Of a stretch of DNA of 64,000 bases, positions 15,158-22,892 are shown in pieces. Location: the NCBI GenBank assembly GCA_045545665.1, contig JAZQBL010000025.1, forward strand, positions 35,126-99,125, given 5' to 3'. The first letter of the stretch is position 1, and each line of letters starts with the position of its first letter. Source of the DNA: RGIG7213 sp045545665 (lineage in GTDB: Bacteria > Bacillota > Clostridia > Oscillospirales > CAG-272). The translations under genes were made by a program, and so were the position numbers. The notes beneath the pieces are model-generated. The model was not told the DNA's origin, did not search any database, and saw nothing but the letters and a program-made list of their open reading frames with translations.

Positions 15158-16441
15158 ATGAGAAAAAATTTAATAAGAATTCTTTGCCTGCTTTGTTCGG
15201 CTTGCCTTGTTTCCTGCGGCGGTGCGGATACGTCGAGCGATACGGATACTGATACGAACGTTCAAACAGACGCACAAACGGACGCAGAGACTGAAGCACC
15301 TGTTGTCGAATGGACGCCTCCTACACGGGAAGAGATTGTTGAAACGCTTATGAAAGAGGGAAAGATCGTTGCCGACTTCATACGTGATAACGGATTTACG
15401 TACGGTGATGCGTTCCTTAATCCGGCTATCAACTGGAAGGATCTCGATAAGGCGACCGCACTCAACAGAAACGAAAGACTTGTCTCCTGCGACAGACTCG
15501 TTATATGGATAATGTACCGTGCCGGATTCACCGACCAGGAATATTACCACGGCATAAACGTCTTGAAGATGATAAACTATTGCGAGGATCACGGTTTTGA
15601 AAAGATAACCTCTGCACGTAAGCTTGAGGCGGGAGATATAGTATACGTCAATCCCGATGCAAAAGGTGATCCCCAGCACGTTTTCCTGTGTGCAGGACCT
15701 AACCAAAGATACGATGCAGGTTCAACTGCAAGAATAGACGGTTCAAGAGGTCCGCAGCCGTTCAACGAACCCGTTTCCGGCTTTATGTTTGCGTACAGAC
15801 CCAATGCTGAAAAAATGCCTGATCCTTCGATGATGCATATATTTGAAGAAACGGATGAAAATACGGCTAAGGTAAGCGAAAATTCCGAGGTCGTTCATTC
15901 CGATGACGGCGGTGACGGAACATACAGTATCGGATATGAATACACACCCGGCGAGTCGCAGTACGAACTTCATATGACACTCACTTCCGTGTCAAAAAAT
16001 AATAAATTGAATCAAAATGCATCGTTCGTGGGAGCGAGACTTCCCGAAAAACGCGGAAATGCAAGAAAACCGGGCGGTATATTCGTTGCTTTCAACGATA
16101 CAAACGAAGCAAGTCTGTACTTAGGATGCGGTACATATGACTGGACGTGGAGTACGGCAAATGCAAAGCTTCCCATACCGGAATCGTTTGCGACACCGCA
16201 TAAAATAGCGGTCGTTGATACAGGCGATGTTATAAAATACTTTATGTATACGGATGCAGGTGAGGAATATCTCGTATGCACGATAAGAGTAAGCCACGAA
16301 AGCGATCAGATATCTGTACGCGATAACAGCGGCAAGCTTGTTTATGCAGGCGTTGCTTCAGTCGGAGAAAGCGGATATTTCGGAGTTTGGACAAACTCGG
16401 CGCAAACAACTACTTCAGATGTTTCAATAAAGGAAGCATAA
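15158..16441 (+). CDS. Lipoprotein with papain-like (NlpC/P60-type) domain and C-terminal beta domain
   Basis: The 427-residue product has a lipoprotein signal peptide (lipobox LVSC near residue 20) and a Thr/Asp-rich spacer. A domain at about 60-220 looks like an NlpC/P60 fold: the putative catalytic cysteine is in LVSCDRLVIW, followed by LEAGDIVYV and QHVFLCAG with the putative histidine. About 200 residues of beta-rich sequence follow, resembling a sugar-binding jelly roll. It could cleave peptidoglycan or another amide outside the cell; the third catalytic residue was not located. The start at 15158 has AAGGAAG upstream; an earlier ATG at 15140 lacks a site. Confidence 0.65.
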   Translation: MRKNLIRILCLLCSACLVSCGGADTSSDTDTDTNVQTDAQTDAETEAPVVEWTPPTREEIVETLMKEGKIVADFIRDNGFTYGDAFLNPAINWKDLDKATALNRNERLVSCDRLVIWIMYRAGFTDQEYYHGINVLKMINYCEDHGFEKITSARKLEAGDIVYVNPDAKGDPQHVFLCAGPNQRYDAGSTARIDGSRGPQPFNEPVSGFMFAYRPNAEKMPDPSMMHIFEETDENTAKVSENSEVVHSDDGGDGTYSIGYEYTPGESQYELHMTLTSVSKNNKLNQNASFVGARLPEKRGNARKPGGIFVAFNDTNEASLYLGCGTYDWTWSTANAKLPIPESFATPHKIAVVDTGDVIKYFMYTDAGEEYLVCTIRVSHESDQISVRDNSGKLVYAGVASVGESGYFGVWTNSAQTTTSDVSIKEA

Positions 16442-16444
16442 TAA

Positions 16445-16485
16445 AAACAGCCTTGAATTCATACTGAATTCAAGGCGTTTTTATT
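16445..16485. terminator. Bidirectional terminator
   Basis: Perfect 12-bp stem GCCTTGAATTCA-TAC-TGAATTCAAGGC (16450-16476) flanked by an A-run and a T-run, between two convergent genes. Confidence 0.92.
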
Positions 16486-16487
16486 TG

Positions 16488-17765
16488 TTAATCTTCTTCT
16501 TTTTCTTCGGATTCTTCTTCGTCGGAGGGTCTTTCATTTACTGTGACTGATATCTTTTCAGCTCTGTGAATATCCGTTGTGAGTACCTTTATGTCAAGGT
16601 GCATATACGAAAATGTGTCGTTTTCTTCGGGTACGTTCCCAAGCTGTTCCATTATCCAACCGCTGAGAGACGTGCTTTCAAATTCTGCTTTGATTCCGAA
16701 AAATTCAAAGAATTCTTCCGTTGTTACCGTACAGTCAACGGTGTACGTGTTTTCCGAAGTCTGTAAGAAGCTTTCAACAACTTCGTCGTGTTCGTCCCAT
16801 ATTTCACCGACAAGCTCTTCGAGTATATCTTCCATCGTCACGATGCCGAGCGTTCCGCAATATTCGTCGAGAACGACTGCAACGTGCGATTTTTCTTTTT
16901 GTAAGGTCTTCAGTATATCGTTTATTTTATCGGACTGCTGGACGAATACGGGCTTCGTCATTATTTCGGATATTTCTTTTGGCGTTATCGCACCGTTTAT
17001 GTAGAAGTCCTTCTGGTGGATGACGCCGACGATGTTGTCGATGTTGTTCTCGTATACGAGAAGTCTTGAAAATTTAGTATTTGAAAATACTTCCGCTATC
17101 TGCTGTTTATCGGCATCAAGTGCAACAGCTTCAAGATCCATTCTGTGCGTGAGTATTTCTTCTGCTTTCAGATCTCTGAATTCGATAGCACTCCTTATAA
17201 GCTCACCGCTGTTGTCGTCGATGCTGCCTTCCTGCTGGACTTCTTCAACGAACATAAGCAGTTCTTCTTGTGACATTTTTTGTGTATCACCCGTTTTGAA
17301 TATCTTTGAAAGAAGCTTTTTCCACAGGGAGAACAAAAAGTTTATAGGCGTTAAGATAACTATCAGTGCTTTCATAAACGGCGCTGAAAACATTGCAAAT
17401 TTTTCAGGTGAGTCCTTTGCAAGGCTTTTGGGGGATATCTCGCCGAATATGAGGACGACGACAGTAGTAACGGCTGTCGATATGGTTGCACCTATGTCAC
17501 CGCAGATTTTTATAAATAAAACTGTCGCAATAGATGCAAGAGCGATATTTACGATGTTGTTTCCGATAAGGATCGCGGAAAGAAGCGAGTCGTAATTTTC
17601 CGAAAGCTTCAAGGTAAGCTTTGCGCGCTTGTTTCCTTTTTCGACCAGGGTCTTGATCCTCGTTTTGTTAAGTGTGGAAAACGCTGTTTCCGTTGCTGAA
17701 AAGTACGCTGAGAAAAGTACCAGGATAATCATTGCCGTAATTTGCGGTATATGATCGGTGGGCAT
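16488..17765 (-). CDS. CNNM/CorC family membrane protein (hemolysin C-like, CBS domains)
   Basis: The 425-residue protein has a CNNM (DUF21) membrane domain with three or four helices in about 1-150 (SAYFSATETAFSTLNKTR, GNNIVNIALAS, FGEISPKSLA). A CBS pair follows at about 205-320 (VLDEYCGTLGIVTMEDILEELVGEI), then a CorC/HlyC C-terminal domain. Relatives export or sense Mg2+ and Co2+. The acidic tail (DEEESEEKEED) is notable. It lies behind a 174-nt leader with a terminator-like hairpin, suggesting riboregulation, possibly by a divalent metal. Confidence 0.9.
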   Translation of the reverse strand: MPTDHIPQITAMIILVLFSAYFSATETAFSTLNKTRIKTLVEKGNKRAKLTLKLSENYDSLLSAILIGNNIVNIALASIATVLFIKICGDIGATISTAVTTVVVLIFGEISPKSLAKDSPEKFAMFSAPFMKALIVILTPINFLFSLWKKLLSKIFKTGDTQKMSQEELLMFVEEVQQEGSIDDNSGELIRSAIEFRDLKAEEILTHRMDLEAVALDADKQQIAEVFSNTKFSRLLVYENNIDNIVGVIHQKDFYINGAITPKEISEIMTKPVFVQQSDKINDILKTLQKEKSHVAVVLDEYCGTLGIVTMEDILEELVGEIWDEHDEVVESFLQTSENTYTVDCTVTTEEFFEFFGIKAEFESTSLSGWIMEQLGNVPEENDTFSYMHLDIKVLTTDIHRAEKISVTVNERPSDEEESEEKEED

Positions 17766-17940
17766 AATAAACTCCTTTTTTGTTTTTTGTCTGCGGGCTT
17801 TGAACAGTAACGCAAAAAGGCATGCCCATAGCCGATGTCTAAATCGACTACAGGTATGCCTGATATTACATTGTGAATATACTGTTACAATCGCCTTCGG
17901 CAGATTCCATGATTACTGTTGATTCCTTAAAAATTATTTT
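17766..17940 (-). promoter_or_regulatory. Structured 5' leader with terminator-like hairpin upstream of CNNM gene
   Basis: Between the promoter and the CNNM start codon the transcript carries about 174 nt. On the minus strand it contains CTGCCGAAGGCG, ATTGT/ACAAT and ATATT/AATAT pairings. A two-part hairpin then has outer arms GGCATACC and GGGCATGCC and an inner stem TAG-CGAT/ATCG-CTA, ending in a T-run. That is the shape of a riboswitch with an expression-platform terminator. It does not match the M-box, yybP-ykoY or NiCo consensus features I can recall. A metal-sensing role is inference from the downstream gene. Confidence 0.55.
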
Positions 17941-17945
17941 TGATG

Positions 17946-17974
17946 ATTATATCATATACTGTCTGCTTTGTCAA
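17946..17974 (-). promoter_or_regulatory. Promoter of the CNNM gene and its leader
   Basis: Minus-strand TTGACA (17969-17974), 17-bp spacer, TATAAT (17946-17951), both perfect. Confidence 0.88.
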
Positions 17975-17993
17975 CTGTAAAAGCAATAATTAA

Positions 17994-18368
17994 TCAATTG
18001 TTTACTATTTTATCACTAAGTCCGTTGGTGATGCACCATTGTGCAAATGCTGACGACGATGGAGTTTTGATCGATTCAATAGCCGAAGAGCCTGTAAGTA
18101 CGCCCTCGCCGACAGTTGAAACGGAGTTCGGAACTGTCAGTGAAGTAAGTGCTGTACAGCCGGAAAATGCTTTACTGCCGATGCTTGTTACACTTGAAGG
18201 AATAACGGCGGCAGTTATTGCTTTGCAGTCATAAAAGGCGTAGTTTTCTACCGGTGTCACAGCACCGAGAGACGTTGCTTCGTATGTGAATAAGGATGCG
18301 TCTGTTTCCGCAACAGCTTCAAATAATGCTGTATATACAGTCGAGTCTCTAGATAAAAAACAATCCTT
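17994..18368 (-). pseudogene. BspA-type leucine-rich-repeat fragment (gene remnant)
   Basis: The open frame encodes two to three LRR_5 units (VIPSSVTSIGSKAFSGC; TVPNSVSTVGEGVLTG) and a C-terminal tail ending NGLSDKIVNN, typical of the last repeats of BspA-like surface proteins. The only start-like codon is a GTG at 18260 without a ribosome site. The frame is open back to 18368, immediately after the aminotransferase stop codon, and in the same frame. It lacks a signal peptide and most repeats, so it looks like the 3' end of a lost gene. A full-length relative is at 54855-58052. Confidence 0.65.
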
Positions 18369-19661
18369 TTATTTACAAATGTTCGCCCTGTATTTTTTGA
18401 AATATGCGAGTTTAACACATACACATACAATATGTATAGCTACGGCAAGTTCTTCATTCGACGGATAGGTCGGCGCCAGGCGGAGGTTTCTGTCGCGTTC
18501 GTCACGTCCGTAAGGGAAGGTTGAACCCGCCTTCGTAAGGGTGACACCTGCAGCGGCGGCAAGATCGTATGTCAGCTTTGCAAGTCCGTCGGCTGTGTTG
18601 AGGCTTATGAAATATCCGCCTCTCGGCTTTATCCAGCTTGCGATATCAGCCTTTGCAAGCTCATTTTCCAAAGTTGAAAGAACTATTTCAAACTTAGGAC
18701 GGAGATGACGGGCATGAAGCTTCATATGGTCGAGTATACCTTCGGCGTTTTTAAAGTATTTAACGTGACGAAGCTGATTTATTTTATCCGAGCCTATAGT
18801 CTGTACCTGCATTATATTTTTTATCTGCTCCCTGTTGTTGTCGCTTACAGCCATAAGAGCTACACCGGAACCCGGAAAGGAGATCTTTGAGGTTGAGAAA
18901 AAGTAGAAAAGCTTATCTTCATTTTCCGTTCCCTGCAAAAGTCTGAACAGGTTAAGGACGTTGTCGCCTTCGTCTTCGATATCGTGGACTGCATACGCAT
19001 TATCCCAGAATATTCTGAAATCTTTTGCGGCAGTTTTTAAATTTGCGAAACGGCGTACCGTTTCGTCTGAGTAGGTAATACCGTCGGGGTTAGAGTATTT
19101 GGGTACGCACCAGATACCCTTTATGGATTCATCTTCCGCTACAAGACGCTCTACCGTGTCCATATCGGGACCCGTCGGTGTCATATCGACGTTTATCATC
19201 TTGATACCGAGTGACTCGCATATTGCAAAGTGTCTGTCGTATCCGGGAACGGGGCAAAGGAATTTTACCTCGGGAAGCTGACACCACGGCTTTTCCGAAC
19301 CGTAAACGCCATACAGCATTGCACGTGCTACGGTATCATACATTATATTAAGGCTGGAGTTTCCACCCAAAATGATGTTGTTTGCGGGAATATCCAAAAG
19401 CTCGGAAAAAAGACTTCTTGCTTCAGGCAGACCGAACAAAAGTCCGTAGTTTCTGCAGTCCGTGCCGTCTTGCGTCTTACACTGTCTGCTGCTGTGAAGA
19501 ACGCACAAAAGGGACTCTGTTAAATCAAGCTGTTCTGTATTCGGCTTACCTCGTGACATATCGAGAGAAAGCTTTTTTGATTTTATATCTTCATATTCTG
19601 CGACAAGGGATTCGTACTCCGCAAGAGCTTCCCCGTCGGTCATTTCGCTGTATTTCTTCAT
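18369..19661 (-). CDS. Aspartate aminotransferase, subgroup Ic (PLP-dependent)
   Basis: The 430-residue protein opens with LSLDMSRGKPNTEQLDL, the hallmark of subgroup Ic aspartate aminotransferases (Aminotran_MocR-type fold). It has CPVPGYDRH, the NPDG-type loop CVPKYSNPDGITYS, WDNAY, and the PLP lysine in FFSTSKISFPG. It would convert aspartate and 2-oxoglutarate to oxaloacetate and glutamate. It is 26 bp downstream of asnS on the same strand, so the two are probably co-transcribed. Its TAA at 18369-18371 is followed in frame by the LRR remnant, with no terminator seen between. Confidence 0.9.
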   Translation of the reverse strand: MKKYSEMTDGEALAEYESLVAEYEDIKSKKLSLDMSRGKPNTEQLDLTESLLCVLHSSRQCKTQDGTDCRNYGLLFGLPEARSLFSELLDIPANNIILGGNSSLNIMYDTVARAMLYGVYGSEKPWCQLPEVKFLCPVPGYDRHFAICESLGIKMINVDMTPTGPDMDTVERLVAEDESIKGIWCVPKYSNPDGITYSDETVRRFANLKTAAKDFRIFWDNAYAVHDIEDEGDNVLNLFRLLQGTENEDKLFYFFSTSKISFPGSGVALMAVSDNNREQIKNIMQVQTIGSDKINQLRHVKYFKNAEGILDHMKLHARHLRPKFEIVLSTLENELAKADIASWIKPRGGYFISLNTADGLAKLTYDLAAAAGVTLTKAGSTFPYGRDERDRNLRLAPTYPSNEELAVAIHIVCVCVKLAYFKKYRANICK

Positions 19662-19687
19662 AAAATCTGTACCTCTTACACTGTTGA

Positions 19688-21082
19688 TCAGAATTCCGCC
19701 GAGCCTGTTGTGCGGGGGAATGCTTCAACGTCTCTTATGTTCGATATACCCGTTACGTACATTATAAGTCTTTCAAAGCCAAGTCCGAAGCCCGCGTGCT
19801 TTGCCGAACCGTACTTGCGAAGATCACGGTACCAGCTGTAATCGTCTTTGTCAAGTCCGAAGGATTCTATGGCACGGTCAAGATATTCGGGGCGTTCTTC
19901 TCTCTGGGAGCCACCTATAAGCTCACCGACTCCGGGAACGAGCATATCCATTGCCGCAACCGTTTTTCCGTCGTCGTTAAGACGCATATAGAATGCTTTT
20001 ATCTCTCTGGGATAATCCGTGACAAAAACGGGACGTCCGAACACTTCCTCAGAAAGATATCTCTCGTGCTCCGTCTGAAGGTCTATACCCCATTTAACGG
20101 GATACTCAAATTTCTTACCGGATTTTTCAAGAAGCTCTATTGCCTCGGTGTACGTTACGTGTCCGAAATCGCTGTTTACAACGTTTTCAAGACGGGAAAG
20201 AAGAGTCTTGTCGAAAAATTCGTTGAAGAATTTAAGCTCGTCGGGGCATTTTTCCATTATATAAGCGACGACGAATTTTATCATGGACTCGGCAAGAGCC
20301 ATATCATCGTTGAGATCTGCGTATGCTATTTCGGGTTCCATCATCCAGAATTCCGCAGCGTGTCTTCCTGTGTTTGAACGCTCTGCACGGAACGTGGGGC
20401 CGAACGTGTAGACCTTTCCGAATGCCAAAGCGAAGCACTCGGCGTTAAGCTGTCCCGATACCGTAAGGCTCGTTTTCTTTCCGAAGAAGTCCTGAGAAAA
20501 ATCAATAAGTCCGTCCTCGCCTCTGGGGGGATCGTTCATATCAAGTGACGTTACGTGGAACATTTCGCCTGCGCCCTCGCAGTCACTTGTTGTGATTATG
20601 GGTGTGTTTACGTAAACAAAACCGTTTTCGTTGAAAAATTTGTGTATTGCATATGCGGCAACGGAGCGTACACGGAATACTGCGTTATACGTATTCGTTC
20701 TGGGACGAAGGTGCGCTATCGTGCGGAGAAATTCGTGGCTGTGACGCTTCTTCTGCAAGGGATAATCGGGAGTAGAGGGACCCTCTACTTCGATCTTTGT
20801 GCTCTGAAGCTCAAACGGCTGCTTCGATTCGGGCGTGAGCAGGAGCGTACCCGTTACGACGAAAGCACATCCGACGTTCTGTTTTGCGACTTCTGTGTAA
20901 TTTTCTAATTTTTCGCTGTCGAAAACGACCTGAAGACAGTTGAAACAGCTTCCGTCGTTTATGGAAAGAAATCCGAATGCGTTGCTGGCGCGGATGCTTC
21001 TTGCCCAGCCGCACACCGTTATCTCTTTTCCTGAAAATTTTTCGCTGTTTTCATAAAGCTGTGAAATTGTAATTCTTTGCAT
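19688..21082 (-). CDS. asnS: Asparaginyl-tRNA synthetase
   Basis: The 464-residue class IIb synthetase has an N-terminal OB-fold (ITVCGWARSIRAS, FGFLSINDGS). Motif 2 is in FGPTFRAERSNT, GEMFHVTSLD is present, and motif 3 ends GFGLGFERLIMYVTG. The Asn-specific wording HAAEFWMMEPEIAYADL and RDVEAFPRT distinguishes it from AspRS. The start at 21082 is preceded by GAGG 9 bp away; the frame extends 7 codons upstream without a good start. No T-box is present in its short leader. Confidence 0.96.
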   Translation of the reverse strand: MQRITISQLYENSEKFSGKEITVCGWARSIRASNAFGFLSINDGSCFNCLQVVFDSEKLENYTEVAKQNVGCAFVVTGTLLLTPESKQPFELQSTKIEVEGPSTPDYPLQKKRHSHEFLRTIAHLRPRTNTYNAVFRVRSVAAYAIHKFFNENGFVYVNTPIITTSDCEGAGEMFHVTSLDMNDPPRGEDGLIDFSQDFFGKKTSLTVSGQLNAECFALAFGKVYTFGPTFRAERSNTGRHAAEFWMMEPEIAYADLNDDMALAESMIKFVVAYIMEKCPDELKFFNEFFDKTLLSRLENVVNSDFGHVTYTEAIELLEKSGKKFEYPVKWGIDLQTEHERYLSEEVFGRPVFVTDYPREIKAFYMRLNDDGKTVAAMDMLVPGVGELIGGSQREERPEYLDRAIESFGLDKDDYSWYRDLRKYGSAKHAGFGLGFERLIMYVTGISNIRDVEAFPRTTGSAEF

Positions 21083-21149
21083 AGTATATACCTCATAAAA
21101 CAATATCTACGATTGGAATAAACCTATAAACAGATCAATATTTCGAACC

Positions 21150-21178
21150 ATTATATAATATATAGTATTTTTTTTCAA
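21150..21178 (-). promoter_or_regulatory. Promoter of asnS
   Basis: Minus-strand TTGAAA (21173-21178), 17-bp spacer, TATAAT (21150-21155). Confidence 0.78.
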
Positions 21179-21299
21179 TACCCTAATGATAAAATTATCC
21201 GAAAATATTAAATAATTTTATAAAAATTTATCATTTGTTTTATTTCGGGGCAGAAAAACAAGTTCTTTCAGAGAAATATATTTTTTTTCAAAAAAACAC

Positions 21300-21328
21300 T
21301 TGACAAACCTAAAGAAATGTGATAATAT
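21300..21328 (+). promoter_or_regulatory. Promoter of the tRNA cluster
   Basis: TTGACA (21300-21305), 17-bp spacer, TAATAT (21323-21328), 28 bp before tRNA-Gly. Confidence 0.8.
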
Positions 21329-21356
21329 ATTCGGGCAAGGTTAAGAAAACCTGTGT

Positions 21357-21430
<74 letters not shown>

Positions 21431-21437
21431 TTTTTAT

Positions 21438-21514
21438 GTACCCATAGCTCAGCCGGATAGAGCAACTGCCTTCTAAGCAGTAGGTCGGGGGTTCGAATCC
21501 CTCTGGGTACGCCA
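21438..21514 (+). tRNA. tRNA-Arg (anticodon TCT)
   Basis: 77 nt including encoded CCA; acceptor GTACCCA/TGGGTAC, anticodon loop CTTCTAA, T-loop GTTCGAATC. Second in the cluster, 7 nt after tRNA-Gly. Confidence 0.97.
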
Positions 21515-21517
21515 TGT

Positions 21518-21595
21518 GGTGGATATAGCGCAGTTGGTCAGCGCGTCAGGTTGTGGCCCTGAAGGTCGTCGGTTCGATCCCGATTATCCACCCCA
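21518..21595 (+). tRNA. tRNA-His (anticodon GTG)
   Basis: Acceptor GTGGATA/TATCCAC with the extra G(-1) at 21518 facing discriminator C, the tRNA-His identity pair. Anticodon loop TTGTGGC. CCA is encoded. Last gene of the cluster. Confidence 0.96.
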
Positions 21596-21599
21596 TACG

Positions 21600-21631
21600 A
21601 TAAAGCAAGCGTTCAGCTTGCTTTATTTTTT
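21600..21631 (+). terminator. Terminator of the tRNA cluster
   Basis: ATAAAGCAAGC-GTTCA-GCTTGCTTTAT followed by five T residues. Confidence 0.9.
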
Positions 21632-21632
21632 G

Positions 21633-21750
21633 TATAACGAAAACCACCCGCTGAGTGAAATGGTAAAATAAAGGTAGACACATAGAAAACCACTATGTAT
21701 CTACCTTTTTGTTATGGTATAATAAAAGAAAAAGGAGGAATGAAATAAAA
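21633..21750 (+). other. Possible remnant of a mobile element end
   Basis: Contains a 13-bp imperfect hairpin with GGTAGACACATAG and CTATGTATCTACC arms (21673-21705) followed by five T residues, then TATAAT and a strong AAGGAGG site in front of an ATG whose frame stops after two codons. A well-formed expression signal without a gene suggests a decayed insertion sequence or lost gene. No transposase sequence remains. Confidence 0.35.
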
Positions 21751-21768
21751 AACTGCCCGTAGGCAGTT
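21747..21768 (-). terminator. Terminator of the small cysteine-bearing peptide gene
   Basis: AACTGCC-TACG-GGCAGTT on the minus strand followed by TTTTTTATTT. Confidence 0.85.
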
Positions 21769-21786
21769 ATAATCTGTTTAACAGAA

Positions 21787-22041
21787 TTATGAATTGAAAA
21801 GACCCATAAGGTCGCTAGGATTGTGGTAGCAGTATCCGTTTGCTTCTGCAGAACCATCCTCAACCGCTATAGAACAGCCGGAAATATTTTCGAGGAAAAT
21901 TGTATCGAACATAGTTGCGGTAAGACCGCAAGTTCCTTGTGTAACAGTAGTTACTTTTTGTCCGTTACAGCTTGCGGCAATATTTGTATTGAGTGCAAAA
22001 TCTTCAAAAATTATCGCCGGTTTATTGTATGTTCTCTTCAT
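21787..22041 (-). CDS. Small peptide with cysteine-bearing C-terminal half, unknown function
   Basis: The 84-residue product begins MKRTYNKPAIIFEDFALNT, a basic, KP-containing start followed by an acidic FEDFAL helix and NIAASC. The second half carries four cysteines (at about 25, 38, 56 and 71). Many Clostridia encode such KxYxKPxI...EDFxL...IAxxC short proteins, often proposed as exported peptides or peptide-modification substrates, but none has a role I can state. No modifying enzyme, protease or transporter gene is adjacent. It has its own terminator; TAGGAG is 12 bp before ATG. Confidence 0.6.
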   Translation of the reverse strand: MKRTYNKPAIIFEDFALNTNIAASCNGQKVTTVTQGTCGLTATMFDTIFLENISGCSIAVEDGSAEANGYCYHNPSDLMGLFNS

Positions 22042-22193
22042 AATTCTTGTATACTCCTAAATCTCAAACGTATCTATAATATCTTCGACTGTGAAGCTGT
22101 CCACCGAATTATTAAGATGATAACATCAAAACATATTTTTGTCAATGAGAAAAGTATAAAATTTACAAATTGTTAATTTTATTTCCGCAAAAG

Positions 22194-22889
22194 TTATGTA
22201 AGCTTTAGTTCGTTTGTGAGCGCAAAATTTTCCGCCGAAACGTCTTTTTCGAAAACGTATTTACCGCCGCAATTTTTACACTCAAGCGTTAAAGCGTTGT
22301 CGGAAAACGTAAGCTCGGGAGAGCAGGGACAGTTGTTTTCGTATATTCCCGTTGCCATGAGAAGATCGTCTTCTCTGTAAAGTAACTCTCCTTTTTCGCC
22401 TTCGCAGTAACAGCTTACGTGACCGTCGGCAAGCAGCTCTTTTACAGTAAGTATGATGCCGGCAAGCTCTGACGGATCGGGCATGGAGGTGTCTTCCTCT
22501 GTTTCTCCGAATAAACCTTCTGCGGAGGTGTCAAGCATTTCTGCAAGCTCGTTGAGCGTTGCATCAATTTCAGCCTGCACTTCGTTTTCTTTGCCGATAA
22601 AGCAGATATCGACTCCCGAATATCTGCAATTCAGATAGAACATTTCACCTGAAAATATGACCGATTCGTTTACGGTGTAGGTGTGCTCCGTCCTGCAGAT
22701 GAAACACGGCACGGTAATGCGTACTTTACCGTCTTTTGCGTATCTTATGACCATTTCACTCTTTGAACAGGGACATTTGACTTTAACCATCTCGGCGTTA
22801 AGCGAGAACACGCCGACGATACTTTTTATTGCTCCGCCGCAGTGAGGACAGCGGTAAGCTATTGTAGTTTGTTTGGGTTTGATAACCAT
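22194..22889 (-). CDS. CxxC-rich (zinc-ribbon-like) protein, unknown function
   Basis: The 231-residue cytoplasmic protein has an N-terminal zinc-ribbon-like CPHCGG, then CPCSKSE, CFICRTEH, and a C-terminal CKNCGGKYVF. An acidic central region (about 100-150) is helical. The cysteine pairs suggest two or more metal sites. I do not recognise a named family. It lies 3 bp after the OGG glycosylase stop and is almost certainly in the same operon; whether it works in DNA repair is unknown. Confidence 0.75.
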   Translation of the reverse strand: MVIKPKQTTIAYRCPHCGGAIKSIVGVFSLNAEMVKVKCPCSKSEMVIRYAKDGKVRITVPCFICRTEHTYTVNESVIFSGEMFYLNCRYSGVDICFIGKENEVQAEIDATLNELAEMLDTSAEGLFGETEEDTSMPDPSELAGIILTVKELLADGHVSCYCEGEKGELLYREDDLLMATGIYENNCPCSPELTFSDNALTLECKNCGGKYVFEKDVSAENFALTNELKLT

Positions 22890-22892
22890 AAT

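Noticed and set aside
17766..17940. Assignment of the CNNM leader to the M-box or yybP-ykoY riboswitch
   Set aside because: The conserved M-box strings (such as GAGGCTCCT and CGCTGCTGCCC) and the yybP-ykoY string GGGGAGTAG are absent; left unassigned.
17994..18260. Complete 88-residue gene for the LRR fragment
   Set aside because: The only start is a GTG without a ribosome site, no signal peptide is present, and homology continues upstream of it; treated as a remnant.
21083..21180. T-box upstream of asnS
   Set aside because: The leader between promoter and ATG is under 70 nt and has no TGGNACCGCG box or terminator.
21787..22041. Calling a RiPP biosynthetic cluster
   Set aside because: No radical SAM, cyclase, protease or dedicated exporter gene is next to the peptide gene; only the peptide-like features remain.
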